A stretch of DNA of 48,274 bases, from positions 1 to 48,274 of the forward strand of contig JAHJJD010000012.1 in the NCBI GenBank assembly GCA_018822845.1, written 5' to 3'. This DNA is from Gammaproteobacteria bacterium (lineage in GTDB: Bacteria; Pseudomonadota; Gammaproteobacteria; Thiotrichales; Thiotrichaceae). The translations under genes were made by a program, and so were the position numbers. Below are positions 1 to 7,913 of this stretch, in pieces; position 1 is the first letter of the stretch; each line of letters starts with the position of its first letter. The notes under the pieces were generated by a model. It saw nothing but the letters and a program-made list of their open reading frames with translations, was not told where the DNA came from and ran no database searches.

Positions 1-108
1 AAGGGATCGACAGGGTTTTACGAAAACGCAGGGTGCCGGGTTTCGGCAAGGGATACTGTTTCAGTCGCACGATTTTGCACAGGAGCCGTTTTTTGGGATC
101 ATTGATTA

Positions 109-537
109 TACAGGACTTTTTGGATCACCGGGAATTGCTGCCAGCTCGGCGTTTCCCGCACCAATGTCATTTGCGATACCGGATCAGGCAAAGTCACTGG
201 TTTCGTTTCCCTGACGGCTGCGGAAATCTGCCGCGAATTCCTGCCAGAATCCGAACAGCGCAATCGCCCCCGAACCGTTCCTGCCATCCTGCTTGGGCAA
301 CTGGCGGTTGATCCTGAGTATCAGGAACAAGGGTTGGAAAAGTCGCTGCTGTTCTTCGCTTTCAGGACAGCGGTGCAGATCAGCGAACAGATTGGCTGTG
401 GCTGTGTGATCACGCATCCACTAGATGATAGTGTCCGCACGTTTTCCGGAACTGTGGGTTTCAGGACACCCCCGTTTGACCGGAACCGTTCGATGGTAGT
501 GCGAATCAAGGATTTGCAGCAAAACGGATTTTGCTAA
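109..537 (+). pseudogene. GNAT acetyltransferase remnant, copy A
   Basis: The frame from 109 to the TAA at 535 encodes a recognisable GNAT core: a beta strand reading VTGFVSLTAAEI, then VPAILLGQLAVDPEYQEQGL, the acetyl-CoA binding region of the TacT-like toxin acetyltransferases. The last part (LDDSVRTFSGTVGF) corresponds to the usual C-terminal LDDxAxxFYxxFGF. In frame, a TGA at 106-108 blocks any longer product, no good start codon or ribosome site is present, and the arginine/glycine-rich pyrophosphate loop is degraded (QEQGLEKS). I read it as a decayed gene. A second copy of the same segment lies 1500 bp downstream in the same orientation. No companion RHH or DUF1778 antitoxin gene is visible, although it could lie before the window. 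Confidence 0.6.
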
Positions 538-560
538 TACTCCAGCCTTTACGCTATACT
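531..560 (+). promoter_or_regulatory. Candidate sigma-70 promoter for the small RNA
   Basis: TTGCTA at 531-536 and TATACT at 555-560 are separated by 18 bases. The promoter overlaps the stop of the GNAT remnant and points at the hairpin element 567-624. Transcription would begin near 567. Confidence 0.5.
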
Positions 561-566
561 TGCCTA

Positions 567-624
567 CAACACGGCCCCTTTCGGTTGAACTGCTTCGGCA
601 GGGAGATTGCTAAGGGGTTTTTTA
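567..624 (+). ncRNA. Predicted small structured RNA beside an AbiF-like gene
   Basis: Directly after the -10 box the plus strand carries a closing stem CCCCTT (575-580) with AAGGGG (612-617), an internal perfect hairpin CTGC-TTCG-GCAG (590-601), and a run of six T at 618-623. This gives a transcript of about 55-58 nt with its own promoter and an intrinsic terminator, containing no plausible reading frame. It is convergent with the Abi gene, whose 3' end lies 26 bp away. AbiF proteins are reported to be toxins paired with a conserved ncRNA antitoxin, so this is a candidate partner RNA. The pairing is inference; I cannot compare it with known AbiF RNAs here. The alternative is that it is simply a terminator for the decayed GNAT gene. 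Confidence 0.5.
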
Positions 625-649
625 TTATCTGCATGATAATATTCACCTT

Positions 650-1693
650 TTACCAACTCCACTGCTCCCACCCTGAAACGGTTCCCATCCCCTGAAGATT
701 CAAGTCCAGATGGTCTAACTGTGGAAAAGTCAGCAAATGTTCTTTCAAGCGTTGCCCCCAGCTTGAACTTGGATTGATCACATCCAGCAAATGTTTGGCA
801 ATGCAAAACAGCAAAAACGGGCGAGCCAAACCGTGAGCACTGTCTTGAAAATGGTCGACCCAGCAAACTTCTCCACGCGGTGAGCGTTTGGGCTGATCGA
901 CGATATTCCGGTTCCATAAACGGCTATGGTGAGCGCAAACATTGCGCAGGTAGTTCAAGCTCCTCAGCCAGGAGGCAAATACTCGCCCATTACTGACGCC
1001 ATATTTGATAGCGATAGCATCCTGATCCTCCTCTTTCATACCTTTGAACAGCATCGAAAGACAACCAAAATCCCAAACTTCACACGCTACCCAGATGGGC
1101 AATGGCAATCCATACTTTGTCTTGTTGTGTTTGATGAATTCCTCTTTCGAGCGGGAAATGAGGCTTGCATGTTTTGTCAGCCATTCATGGTATTCCGTCA
1201 GCCCGGAAACTGGATCCAATTTATGGGCGAAATCATCAAACAGCAGATCTGGCTTCAGATAAGCGAAGGGGTCTTTTTCTCCCAAGCGATGGCTAATATC
1301 GACTCGTAGGCCAATTTCAATGCGCTCCAGTGCATCCAGTACAAGCATTCGCAGTTTTTTATCAAATACATATAGGTCAACGGCATTCTCGAAGCTTGCT
1401 CCTGGCTTGAAGTCATCGAATAACAGCTTATCCGTATCACCACGCTTGAACTTCTTCCTGTTGATCGGTGCCTCTAAAGGGCAACAAACCTCGCTTCGTT
1501 CCCGGAAGGGAAACCAATAACCACTTAAGCGGTAATATCCAATTCGTTCCAGCTTATCGAGAGCTTTTGCTTCATCCGTGACAAGCATTCCACGTGACGT
1601 TAATTGCTCCAGTTGATCCTGATAGCTTTTCCATGGTTTGGTGTAACTCATCTTTATTGAGGGTTTTCCTTTGGCAAGTTTTCCATCTGGCAT
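650..1693 (-). CDS. Abi_2 family (AbiF/AbiD-like) HEPN protein
   Basis: A 347-residue protein of the Abi_2 family, linked to abortive infection and RNA toxin-antitoxin activity. Diagnostic segments are the N-terminal KALDKLERIGYYRLSGYWFP (residues about 45-62) and the C-terminal LNYLRNVCAHHSRLWNR. The latter holds the HEPN nuclease motif R250-x4-H255; a second R-x4-H (R130, H135) lies mid-protein. The length is usual for AbiF. The ATG at 1693 is given, but the ATG at 1651 (MSYTKPWK) fits family N-termini better; neither has a strong Shine-Dalgarno. The gene stands alone on the minus strand between two plus-strand GNAT remnants and converges with a predicted small RNA. The known family role is RNase-type toxicity held in check by RNA; phage defence for this copy is inference. 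Confidence 0.85.
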   Translation of the reverse strand: MPDGKLAKGKPSIKMSYTKPWKSYQDQLEQLTSRGMLVTDEAKALDKLERIGYYRLSGYWFPFRERSEVCCPLEAPINRKKFKRGDTDKLLFDDFKPGASFENAVDLYVFDKKLRMLVLDALERIEIGLRVDISHRLGEKDPFAYLKPDLLFDDFAHKLDPVSGLTEYHEWLTKHASLISRSKEEFIKHNKTKYGLPLPIWVACEVWDFGCLSMLFKGMKEEDQDAIAIKYGVSNGRVFASWLRSLNYLRNVCAHHSRLWNRNIVDQPKRSPRGEVCWVDHFQDSAHGLARPFLLFCIAKHLLDVINPSSSWGQRLKEHLLTFPQLDHLDLNLQGMGTVSGWEQWSW

Positions 1694-1749
1694 GCGTTAT
1701 TACAAACAAAATAAGTGAACCGTTGATTGTACCATTACTCATTTTATAG

Positions 1750-1992
1750 TGCGCATACCGCAATCGCCCCGAAGCCGTTCCCGCCATCCTGCTTGGGCAA
1801 CTGGCGGTTGATCTGGAGTATCAGGGGCAAGGGCTGGCAAAGACGCTGCTGTTCTTCGTTTTCAGGACAGCGGGGCAGATCAGCGAACAGATTGGCTGCG
1901 CCTGCATGATCACGCATTCTCTGGATGATAACGTCTGCGAGTTTTATCGGCAGTGGGATTTGCAGACACCCCGTTTGACCCGAACCGTTTGA
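1750..1992 (+). pseudogene. GNAT acetyltransferase remnant, copy B
   Basis: Open from just after a TAG at 1747-1749 to the TGA at 1990-1992. It encodes the same GNAT core as copy A (VPAILLGQLAVDLEYQGQGL, then LDDNVCEFYRQWDLQ), about 88% identical to 261-430 over 170 bases by eye. The glycine loop is better kept here (QGQGLAKT), but the N-terminal half is missing and no start codon is available. Homology between the copies begins abruptly at CAATCGCCCC (261 and 1761), where the sequence on the left changes. It is an N-terminally truncated fragment, probably left by a duplication or by insertion of the Abi unit. Confidence 0.55.
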
Positions 1993-2050
1993 TGGCTAAC
2001 CATTCCATCGGGCGTTCCACATCATTGTGGACGTTTTTGTAATCGTTAGC

Positions 2051-2059
2051 TGATATAAT
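2051..2059 (+). promoter_or_regulatory. Extended -10 promoter for the DUF4143 ATPase
   Basis: TGATATAAT is a perfect extended -10 element (TGnTATAAT), 36 bp before the ATG at 2096. No convincing -35 box is visible, which is typical of extended -10 promoters. GGAAG at about 2081 is the ribosome binding site. Confidence 0.5.
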
Positions 2060-2095
2060 TGGTGTAATATATCCAAAACCTGGAAGATTTACACC

Positions 2096-3286
2096 ATGAT
2101 CAAACGCTACATCACCGAACAAGTGAAAGATGCCCTGCAACGGCAAGCCGCCGTGGCACTCATTGGCCCCCGCCAAGTAGGCAAAACCACCTTGGCCCTG
2201 GAAATCGGCGAACAGCATAATGCCCTTTACCTCGACCTTGAAGACAGGGATGACCGCAACCGCCTCGATAACCCGGTGCTTTTCCTGGAGAGTGTGGAAG
2301 ACCGTCTGGTTATATTGGATGAAATCCATCGGGTTCCTGAGATATTCCAAACTTTACGCGGCGTCATCGACAAAGGCCGCCGCAAACAAAAAGGTAAAGG
2401 CCGCTTCTTGATTCTGGGTTCAGCTTCCATCGACTTGCTCCGGCAATCAGGGGAGAGCCTGGCCGGGCGTATTGCCTATATCAATATGTCCCCGTTGTCC
2501 GTCATTGAAATCGAAGATAACCGGGCCGCCAGGGAAACCCTGTGGTTGCGGGGAGGCTTCCCCGACAGTTATCTGGCAGAAAGCGACAAAAGCAGCTTGG
2601 CGTTGCGCAAGGACTTCATCCGAACTTACCTGGAACGCGATATTCCCCTGTTTGGCCCACGGGTTCCCGCGACCACCCTTGAACGCCTTTGGACGATGCT
2701 TGCCCACCGGCAAGGAAGTGTCCTGAATGCCGCAGAACTGGCCCGTGCCTTGGAGATCAGCGCCCAATCCGTAACCCGTTACATTGACTTGCTGGTTGAC
2801 TTGTTGCTGGTCAGGCGTTTGCTGCCTTATGCGGCCAATGTGGGCAAACGCCTGACCAAATCACCCAGGATTTACCTACGGGATAGTGGCTTGCTCCACG
2901 CACTGCTGGGTATAGAAAATCCCGTGCAATTGGCGGGCCATCCGGTAGTCGGCATGAGCTGGGAAGGCTTTGTGCTGGAGAACCTGCTGGCCGTCTTACC
3001 TTGGCGGTCATCCGCTTTCTTTTACCGGACAGCCAAAGGGGTCGAAATAGACTTGCTGATTGAACGGGCGGATGGCTCCCTATGGGCCATCGAGATCAAG
3101 CGTTCATTGTCGGCAAAGGTGGAACGCGGATTTTATGCGGCCTGTGAAGATGTCAAACCACAACGGGCTTTTGTGGTCTATGCCGGTGATGACCGCTACC
3201 CCATTGCTGAGGGGGTTGAAGCCATCAGCATCCGGGGAATGATCGGGGAGTTGCTCGCAGACAGCTCGCTGCCACCACCTTTCTAA
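2096..3286 (+). CDS. AAA family ATPase with DUF4143 domain
   Basis: A 396-residue protein of the common AAA_14/DUF4143 family. Walker A is GPRQVGKTTLA (residues about 24-34) and Walker B is LVILDEIHRVPE (about 71-82), followed by sensor-like LILGSAS. The C-terminal half carries DUF4143, with a winged-helix-like segment (LARALEISAQSVTRYIDLL) and a PD-(D/E)xK-like end (GVEIDLLIE...WAIEIK). The ATG has a GGAAG site and a TATAAT element upstream. The family is widespread and frequently transferred; the molecular role is unsettled, so no specific function is assigned. It stands alone and ends one base before a coding remnant on the other strand. Confidence 0.9.
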   Translation: MIKRYITEQVKDALQRQAAVALIGPRQVGKTTLALEIGEQHNALYLDLEDRDDRNRLDNPVLFLESVEDRLVILDEIHRVPEIFQTLRGVIDKGRRKQKGKGRFLILGSASIDLLRQSGESLAGRIAYINMSPLSVIEIEDNRAARETLWLRGGFPDSYLAESDKSSLALRKDFIRTYLERDIPLFGPRVPATTLERLWTMLAHRQGSVLNAAELARALEISAQSVTRYIDLLVDLLLVRRLLPYAANVGKRLTKSPRIYLRDSGLLHALLGIENPVQLAGHPVVGMSWEGFVLENLLAVLPWRSSAFFYRTAKGVEIDLLIERADGSLWAIEIKRSLSAKVERGFYAACEDVKPQRAFVVYAGDDRYPIAEGVEAISIRGMIGELLADSSLPPPF

Positions 3287-3402
3287 CTAATCATACTGAT
3301 TAATCTCTTCCAGACTAAACCCCTGATACTCAAACGCATACCCTGCATACGCCTGTTCCAGCTTCGCTGCCTTGTGCTGCAATGCGGCAACGAACCCAAG
3401 CC
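3287..3402 (-). pseudogene. Possible C-terminal coding remnant
   Basis: Read on the minus strand in a frame different from the adjacent UspA gene, this stretch gives a protein-like tail ending in FSLEEINQYD and a TAG at 3287-3289, with helix-like heptads (AALQHKAAKLEQAYAG) before it. No start codon or upstream body exists because the UspA gene begins immediately. It may be the end of a lost gene, or chance. I do not recognise the family. Confidence 0.25.
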
Positions 3403-3891
3403 TCAGCGGTTCGGCACCACCAGCACCGGCACCTTGCTGTGCTGCGTCACATAACGTGCCGCTGACCCCAGCAGCCCATCACCACCCATGCGGGTATGAC
3501 TGCCAATCACGATCAGGTCAGCGTTATGTGCATCGGCATAATGCACGATTACATCGCCCGGCTTGCCGGGGGCGACCACGATGTCTTCCACCAGCTCATC
3601 CTTGGCCTTACAGATATCGTCTTCCTCAGCGCAGTAGTTTTCCAGGCGCTTTTTCATGGTCTGGATCACTTCTTCCATGCTTTCCTGTTCAATGTCATGA
3701 ACCGGCTTGTCAGGCAGATACAGTGACAGCACGGTGTGGCCTGTGGTACCCATTGGCGCGACGGCGTGCAACATGATGATTTTGGCCTGATGCGTGCGCG
3801 CCATGTGAATGGCCTGACGGAATACCGGACGCATGTGTTCGCCCAGATTGGTTGCGTACAGGATGGTTTTGAAAGGTTTCACGTCGTTCAT
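3403..3891 (-). CDS. Universal stress protein, UspA family
   Basis: A single-domain UspA-type protein of 162 residues. It starts FKTILYATNLGEHMRPVFRQA, as in Usp proteins, and ends with the nucleotide-binding signature GSHTRMGG...GSAARYV...VPVLVV, matching the G-2x-G-9x-G(S/T) pattern of ATP-binding members. It lies 72 bp downstream of dctM on the same strand. Usp genes often follow TRAP transporter genes (the TeaD case in Halomonas), where they are thought to tune transport; a similar role here is inference from position. The protein is cytoplasmic, with no signal peptide or membrane segment. Confidence 0.92.
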   Translation of the reverse strand: MNDVKPFKTILYATNLGEHMRPVFRQAIHMARTHQAKIIMLHAVAPMGTTGHTVLSLYLPDKPVHDIEQESMEEVIQTMKKRLENYCAEEDDICKAKDELVEDIVVAPGKPGDVIVHYADAHNADLIVIGSHTRMGGDGLLGSAARYVTQHSKVPVLVVPNR

Positions 3892-3963
3892 AACAACCTC
3901 TGAAAAAGAAGCGCCCGGCTATAATGGCACAGGCGCAAACCACATAAAGACGATATTCCGGAA

Positions 3964-5373
3964 TCAGGGCGACGGCGTGTAACCGCGCAACTGATCCAGG
4001 TATTCCGGCATAAACAGCGAAATCTGCGGGATGTAGGTGATCAGCATCAGGAAGAAGATCAGCAGCAGTGTCCACGGCAGCGCGGCCTTGATTACCCAGC
4101 CCATGCTCTTGCCCGTTATCCCCGAGGTGACAAACAGGTTCAGCCCTACCGGCGGCGTCAACATGCCGATTTCCATGTTCACCACCATGATGATGCCCAG
4201 GTGGATCGGGTCGATGCCCAGCTTCATCGCAATCGGGAACAGGATAGGTGCCATGATCAGCAGGATCGCGGAAGGTTCCATGAAATTCCCCGCCGCCAGC
4301 AATAACAGGTTGACGATAATCAGGAAGCCCCAGGCAGGCAGACCCCAACTGACGATTGCTTCGGCAATATGGTGCGGAATCCGTTCAGTGGTCAGCACAT
4401 GCGCAAACAGCATGGCATTACCGATGATGAACAGCAGCATGATGCTCACTTTCGCCGCATCCATGATGACCTTGCGCACTTCCTCGTTACCGGCGGACAT
4501 GACCATCGCACGTGGGAAATACAACAGGTTACGCACCACCGCCGCACCCATGCTTTCACCATCCTTTGACCAGGGCTTGCCTTTTAGCGGGCCGATGTCA
4601 CGGTAGCCGTAGACGGCGATGAAAAACGCATACACCGCCGCCACCGCCGCCGCTTCCGTCGGGCTGGCCACGCCACCGTAGATGGAGCCAAGCACGATGA
4701 TAATCAGCATCATCCCGCCCAGTGCTTTTCCGCCAGTGATAAACAGTGTGCCAAAACCGGGGAATGGCTGGGAAGGCAGCTTTTTCACCCGCGCCACGAT
4801 GTAGATCGCCACCATCAGCAGGCCACCCATCAGGATGCCGGGAATAAACCCCGCCTCGAACATTCTCGCCGCCGAGACTTCGGTTGCCGCCGAATACACC
4901 AGCATGACGATAGAGGGCGGAATCAGGATACCCAGTGTCCCCGCCGTGGTGATGACACCCGCGCCGAAGGCCATTGGATACCCTGCCCGCACCATGCCAG
5001 CAATGACAATACCGCCGATGGCTGCCACGGTCGCGGGGGAGGAGCCGGAAACCGCCGCAAACAGCATACAAGCAAGTACAGACGCCATTGCCAGCCCGCC
5101 GCGCACATGCCCGACTGCCGCGATGGCAAAGTCGATCAGGCGGCGTGCCACACCTCCGGTGGAGAGAAACGCGGAGGACAGGATGAAAAACGGAATCGCC
5201 AACAAGGTATAGTGGTTGGATTGCGACTCGAAAAACTTCAGCGCAATCGACCCCAGCGAGTCGTTGGAAAACAGCAGGATGGTCATGATGCTGGCAAAAC
5301 CCAGCGAAATCGCAATCGGCATCCCGAGAAAAATCAGCACAAACAGCAGGATGAACAGGAAGGCAATGGTCAT
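3964..5373 (-). CDS. dctM: TRAP dicarboxylate transporter, large permease DctM
   Basis: A 469-residue very hydrophobic protein with about a dozen membrane spans, the ion-coupling channel subunit of a tripartite ATP-independent periplasmic transporter. It begins MTIAFLFILLFVLIFLGMPI and carries typical DctM signatures (AAVSGSSPATVAAIG, LGILIPPSI, EMGMLTPPVG-like EIGMLTPPVGLNLFV). Its start overlaps the end of dctQ by four bases (ATGA), so the two are translationally coupled. The length fits stand-alone DctM. It acts in the inner membrane with DctQ and the periplasmic DctP. The neighbouring DctBD system and malic enzyme suggest C4-dicarboxylates (malate, succinate, fumarate) as substrates. Confidence 0.95.
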   Translation of the reverse strand: MTIAFLFILLFVLIFLGMPIAISLGFASIMTILLFSNDSLGSIALKFFESQSNHYTLLAIPFFILSSAFLSTGGVARRLIDFAIAAVGHVRGGLAMASVLACMLFAAVSGSSPATVAAIGGIVIAGMVRAGYPMAFGAGVITTAGTLGILIPPSIVMLVYSAATEVSAARMFEAGFIPGILMGGLLMVAIYIVARVKKLPSQPFPGFGTLFITGGKALGGMMLIIIVLGSIYGGVASPTEAAAVAAVYAFFIAVYGYRDIGPLKGKPWSKDGESMGAAVVRNLLYFPRAMVMSAGNEEVRKVIMDAAKVSIMLLFIIGNAMLFAHVLTTERIPHHIAEAIVSWGLPAWGFLIIVNLLLLAAGNFMEPSAILLIMAPILFPIAMKLGIDPIHLGIIMVVNMEIGMLTPPVGLNLFVTSGITGKSMGWVIKAALPWTLLLIFFLMLITYIPQISLFMPEYLDQLRGYTPSP

Positions 5374-5906
5374 TTCGCACCTCCCGCGATTTCTTTTTGC
5401 AGGTGCAGGGCTTCTTCCACCTCATCGTGCGCGCCGATCATGGTCTGCTCACGCTTCCACACCCGCACGCCGATTTCCAGCATACGGATACCAATCAGCA
5501 CGAAGCCGACCAGCAGGATACTGTGCGCCTGCCATTTCTTGATCGACATGTCATTCAGCTCAATGCCAATCTTGTAAATCTTGCCCAGATATACCCATGC
5601 GCCATAGATGAACAGGGCGCAATACACCAGCGACGCCGCCACCATGATCAGGGTAATGATGCGTTGGGTTTCCGGCTCGAACTTTTTCACCAGGAAATCA
5701 ACGCCGATGTGCGCACCCACCCGCAGGCCGTAGGATGCACCAAACAAAACCAGCCAGGCCGACAGGTGCAGGGTCAGTTCCTCTGACCACATCAGCCCCA
5801 TGCCGAAACCGAAGCGCAGAATGGTCTCGAAGAAAACCAGCAGCGTCATGCCGACCAGTAGCAGCGCGATGATGTTTTCTTCGAGACGATGAATGAAATT
5901 GATCAT
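5370..5906 (-). CDS. dctQ: TRAP dicarboxylate transporter, small permease DctQ
   Basis: A 178-residue protein with four predicted membrane helices (starting IIALLLVGMTLLVFFETILRF) and the DctQ signature WSEELTLHLSAWLVLFGASYGLR. I chose the ATG at 5906 (MINFIHRLEENI) because an AGGAGGAGGA ribosome site sits 8-9 bases before it; a start at 5939 would add an arginine-rich tail and has no such site. The C-terminal tail is acidic and cytoplasmic. Between dctP and dctQ lies a GC-rich palindromic repeat (5931-6051), which may lower dctQM expression relative to dctP by processing or attenuation (inference). Confidence 0.93.
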   Translation of the reverse strand: MINFIHRLEENIIALLLVGMTLLVFFETILRFGFGMGLMWSEELTLHLSAWLVLFGASYGLRVGAHIGVDFLVKKFEPETQRIITLIMVAASLVYCALFIYGAWVYLGKIYKIGIELNDMSIKKWQAHSILLVGFVLIGIRMLEIGVRVWKREQTMIGAHDEVEEALHLQKEIAGGAK

Positions 5907-5930
5907 CGTCGTTGTCCTCCTCCTAAAGAT

Positions 5931-6051
5931 ACCCCTCACCCCCCGCCCCTCTCCCTCAAGGGGAGAGGGGTGCCAAGAGGATGACCGTTTTCTCCCTCTG
6001 CCTCTTAGTCCCTCTCCCCTTGAGGGAGAGGGGTTGGGGTGAGGGGTAAAA
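5931..6051. repeat. GC-rich palindromic intergenic repeat
   Basis: Two inverted arms built on CCCCTCACCCC...CCCCTCTCCCTCAAGGGGAG, with the mirror image CTCCCCTTGAGGGAGAGGGG...GGGGTGAGGGG about 60 bp later. The same family recurs at 31048, 32606 and 34104, with shorter relatives at 30203 and 35620. It lies inside the dctP-dctQ gap and would form a strong RNA hairpin. No reading frame of note is present. Confidence 0.75.
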
Positions 6052-6058
6052 ACGTGAC

Positions 6059-7198
<1,140 letters not shown>

Positions 7199-7218
7199 TC
7201 ATGCCACAACCGACAGAC

Positions 7219-7297
7219 GGCGGAATTCCGCCAGAATGCCTAACCACCACTGGCGGAATTCCGCCGTCTACAGGAAACTTCTAGCGGAAACCCCGCC
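7219..7297 (-). promoter_or_regulatory. Upstream activator sites for dctP (probable DctD enhancer)
   Basis: Two identical perfect 14-bp palindromes GGCGGAATTCCGCC at 7219-7232 and 7252-7265 are 33 bp apart centre to centre (three helical turns). A degenerate third copy GCGGAAACCCCGC lies at 7284-7296, again about three turns on. The first centre is 109 bp above the GG of the candidate -24 box, a normal distance for sigma-54 enhancers. The same motif occurs before maeB. Confidence 0.65.
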
Positions 7298-7356
7298 ATA
7301 TGCTATCGTTTTGGCTGGCTGGTTTTATTTCAACTGTGTCGTGGGGTGGGGAACGT

Positions 7357-7647
7357 ATGTGGCTTTTATGGATCAATACCGTCATCAGTATACTGGGCAT
7401 ACCGCTGGGTATTTTCATCGCTTCAGGTAGCGCCATCAGCATTGCCAACATGCAGGTTCCATGGGCGACCAGCCTGATGATCGCTGCGTTTGGCATCCCG
7501 CTGGCTTTCGGCATTTCCGGCATTGGCGCATGGCTGGTTCATCTGTTTGGTGCACCGCAACTCATACCTTATCTGGCCATCATGCCGTGGGCATATCTTG
7601 TACTTTTCATCGTTGCCATGGTACTGACGTTCAACTTTTTGTCCTGA
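7357..7647 (+). CDS. Small hydrophobic membrane protein, unknown function
   Basis: A 96-residue protein with three predicted membrane helices: WINTVISILGIPLGIFIASG, then a segment around TSLMIAAFGIPLAFGISGIGAWLV, and IMPWAYLVLFIVAMVLTF at the end. I chose the ATG at 7357 because GGGGTGGGGA sits just upstream; an earlier in-frame ATG at 7300 lacks a ribosome site and would lie next to the activator palindromes. I do not recognise a family. It is divergent from dctP and in line with maeB, between the two sets of activator palindromes, so it may be an accessory of the dicarboxylate module. That is inference from position only. Confidence 0.7.
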   Translation: MWLLWINTVISILGIPLGIFIASGSAISIANMQVPWATSLMIAAFGIPLAFGISGIGAWLVHLFGAPQLIPYLAIMPWAYLVLFIVAMVLTFNFLS

Positions 7648-7734
7648 GCGGGTAGTACAAACCTTTTCCGCACTGCAAAAAACTCAGGTAACATCGGAAT
7701 GAGGATGAAACCCGGCTTCACCCGGCAAGCGATC

Positions 7735-7761
7735 TGGCGGTTTTCCGCCAGCCAGTGGCGG
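7735..7761 (+). promoter_or_regulatory. Activator palindrome upstream of maeB
   Basis: TGGCGGTTTTCCGCCA at 7735-7750 is the same TGGCGG-N4-CCGCCA palindrome found twice before dctP, with an additional half-site TGGCGG at 7756-7761. Its centre lies 109 bp above the GG of the candidate -24 box at 7851, the same spacing as in the dctP region. Confidence 0.6.
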
Positions 7762-7848
7762 TGCATACGGGCGTCATCACTCTTACGATGAGAATAAATC
7801 ACAAAAGCATCATACAGTTAGACTAATGAGAGGCGCATTGTCTCCGGT

Positions 7849-7865
7849 TCGGCACGATTTTTTCA
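7849..7865 (+). promoter_or_regulatory. Candidate sigma-54 promoter of maeB
   Basis: CGGCACG-ATTT-TTTCA matches the -24/-12 consensus except for the first T and the -13 G. The predicted start at about 7876 leaves a 38-nt leader before the chosen ATG at 7914, the same leader length as predicted for dctP. Alone it is weak; its geometry relative to the palindrome at 7735 supports it. Confidence 0.5.
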
Positions 7866-7913
7866 TTAGTGTCAGGGCTATGTTTTGATAACTGCTTTAG
7901 GATCACAACCACC

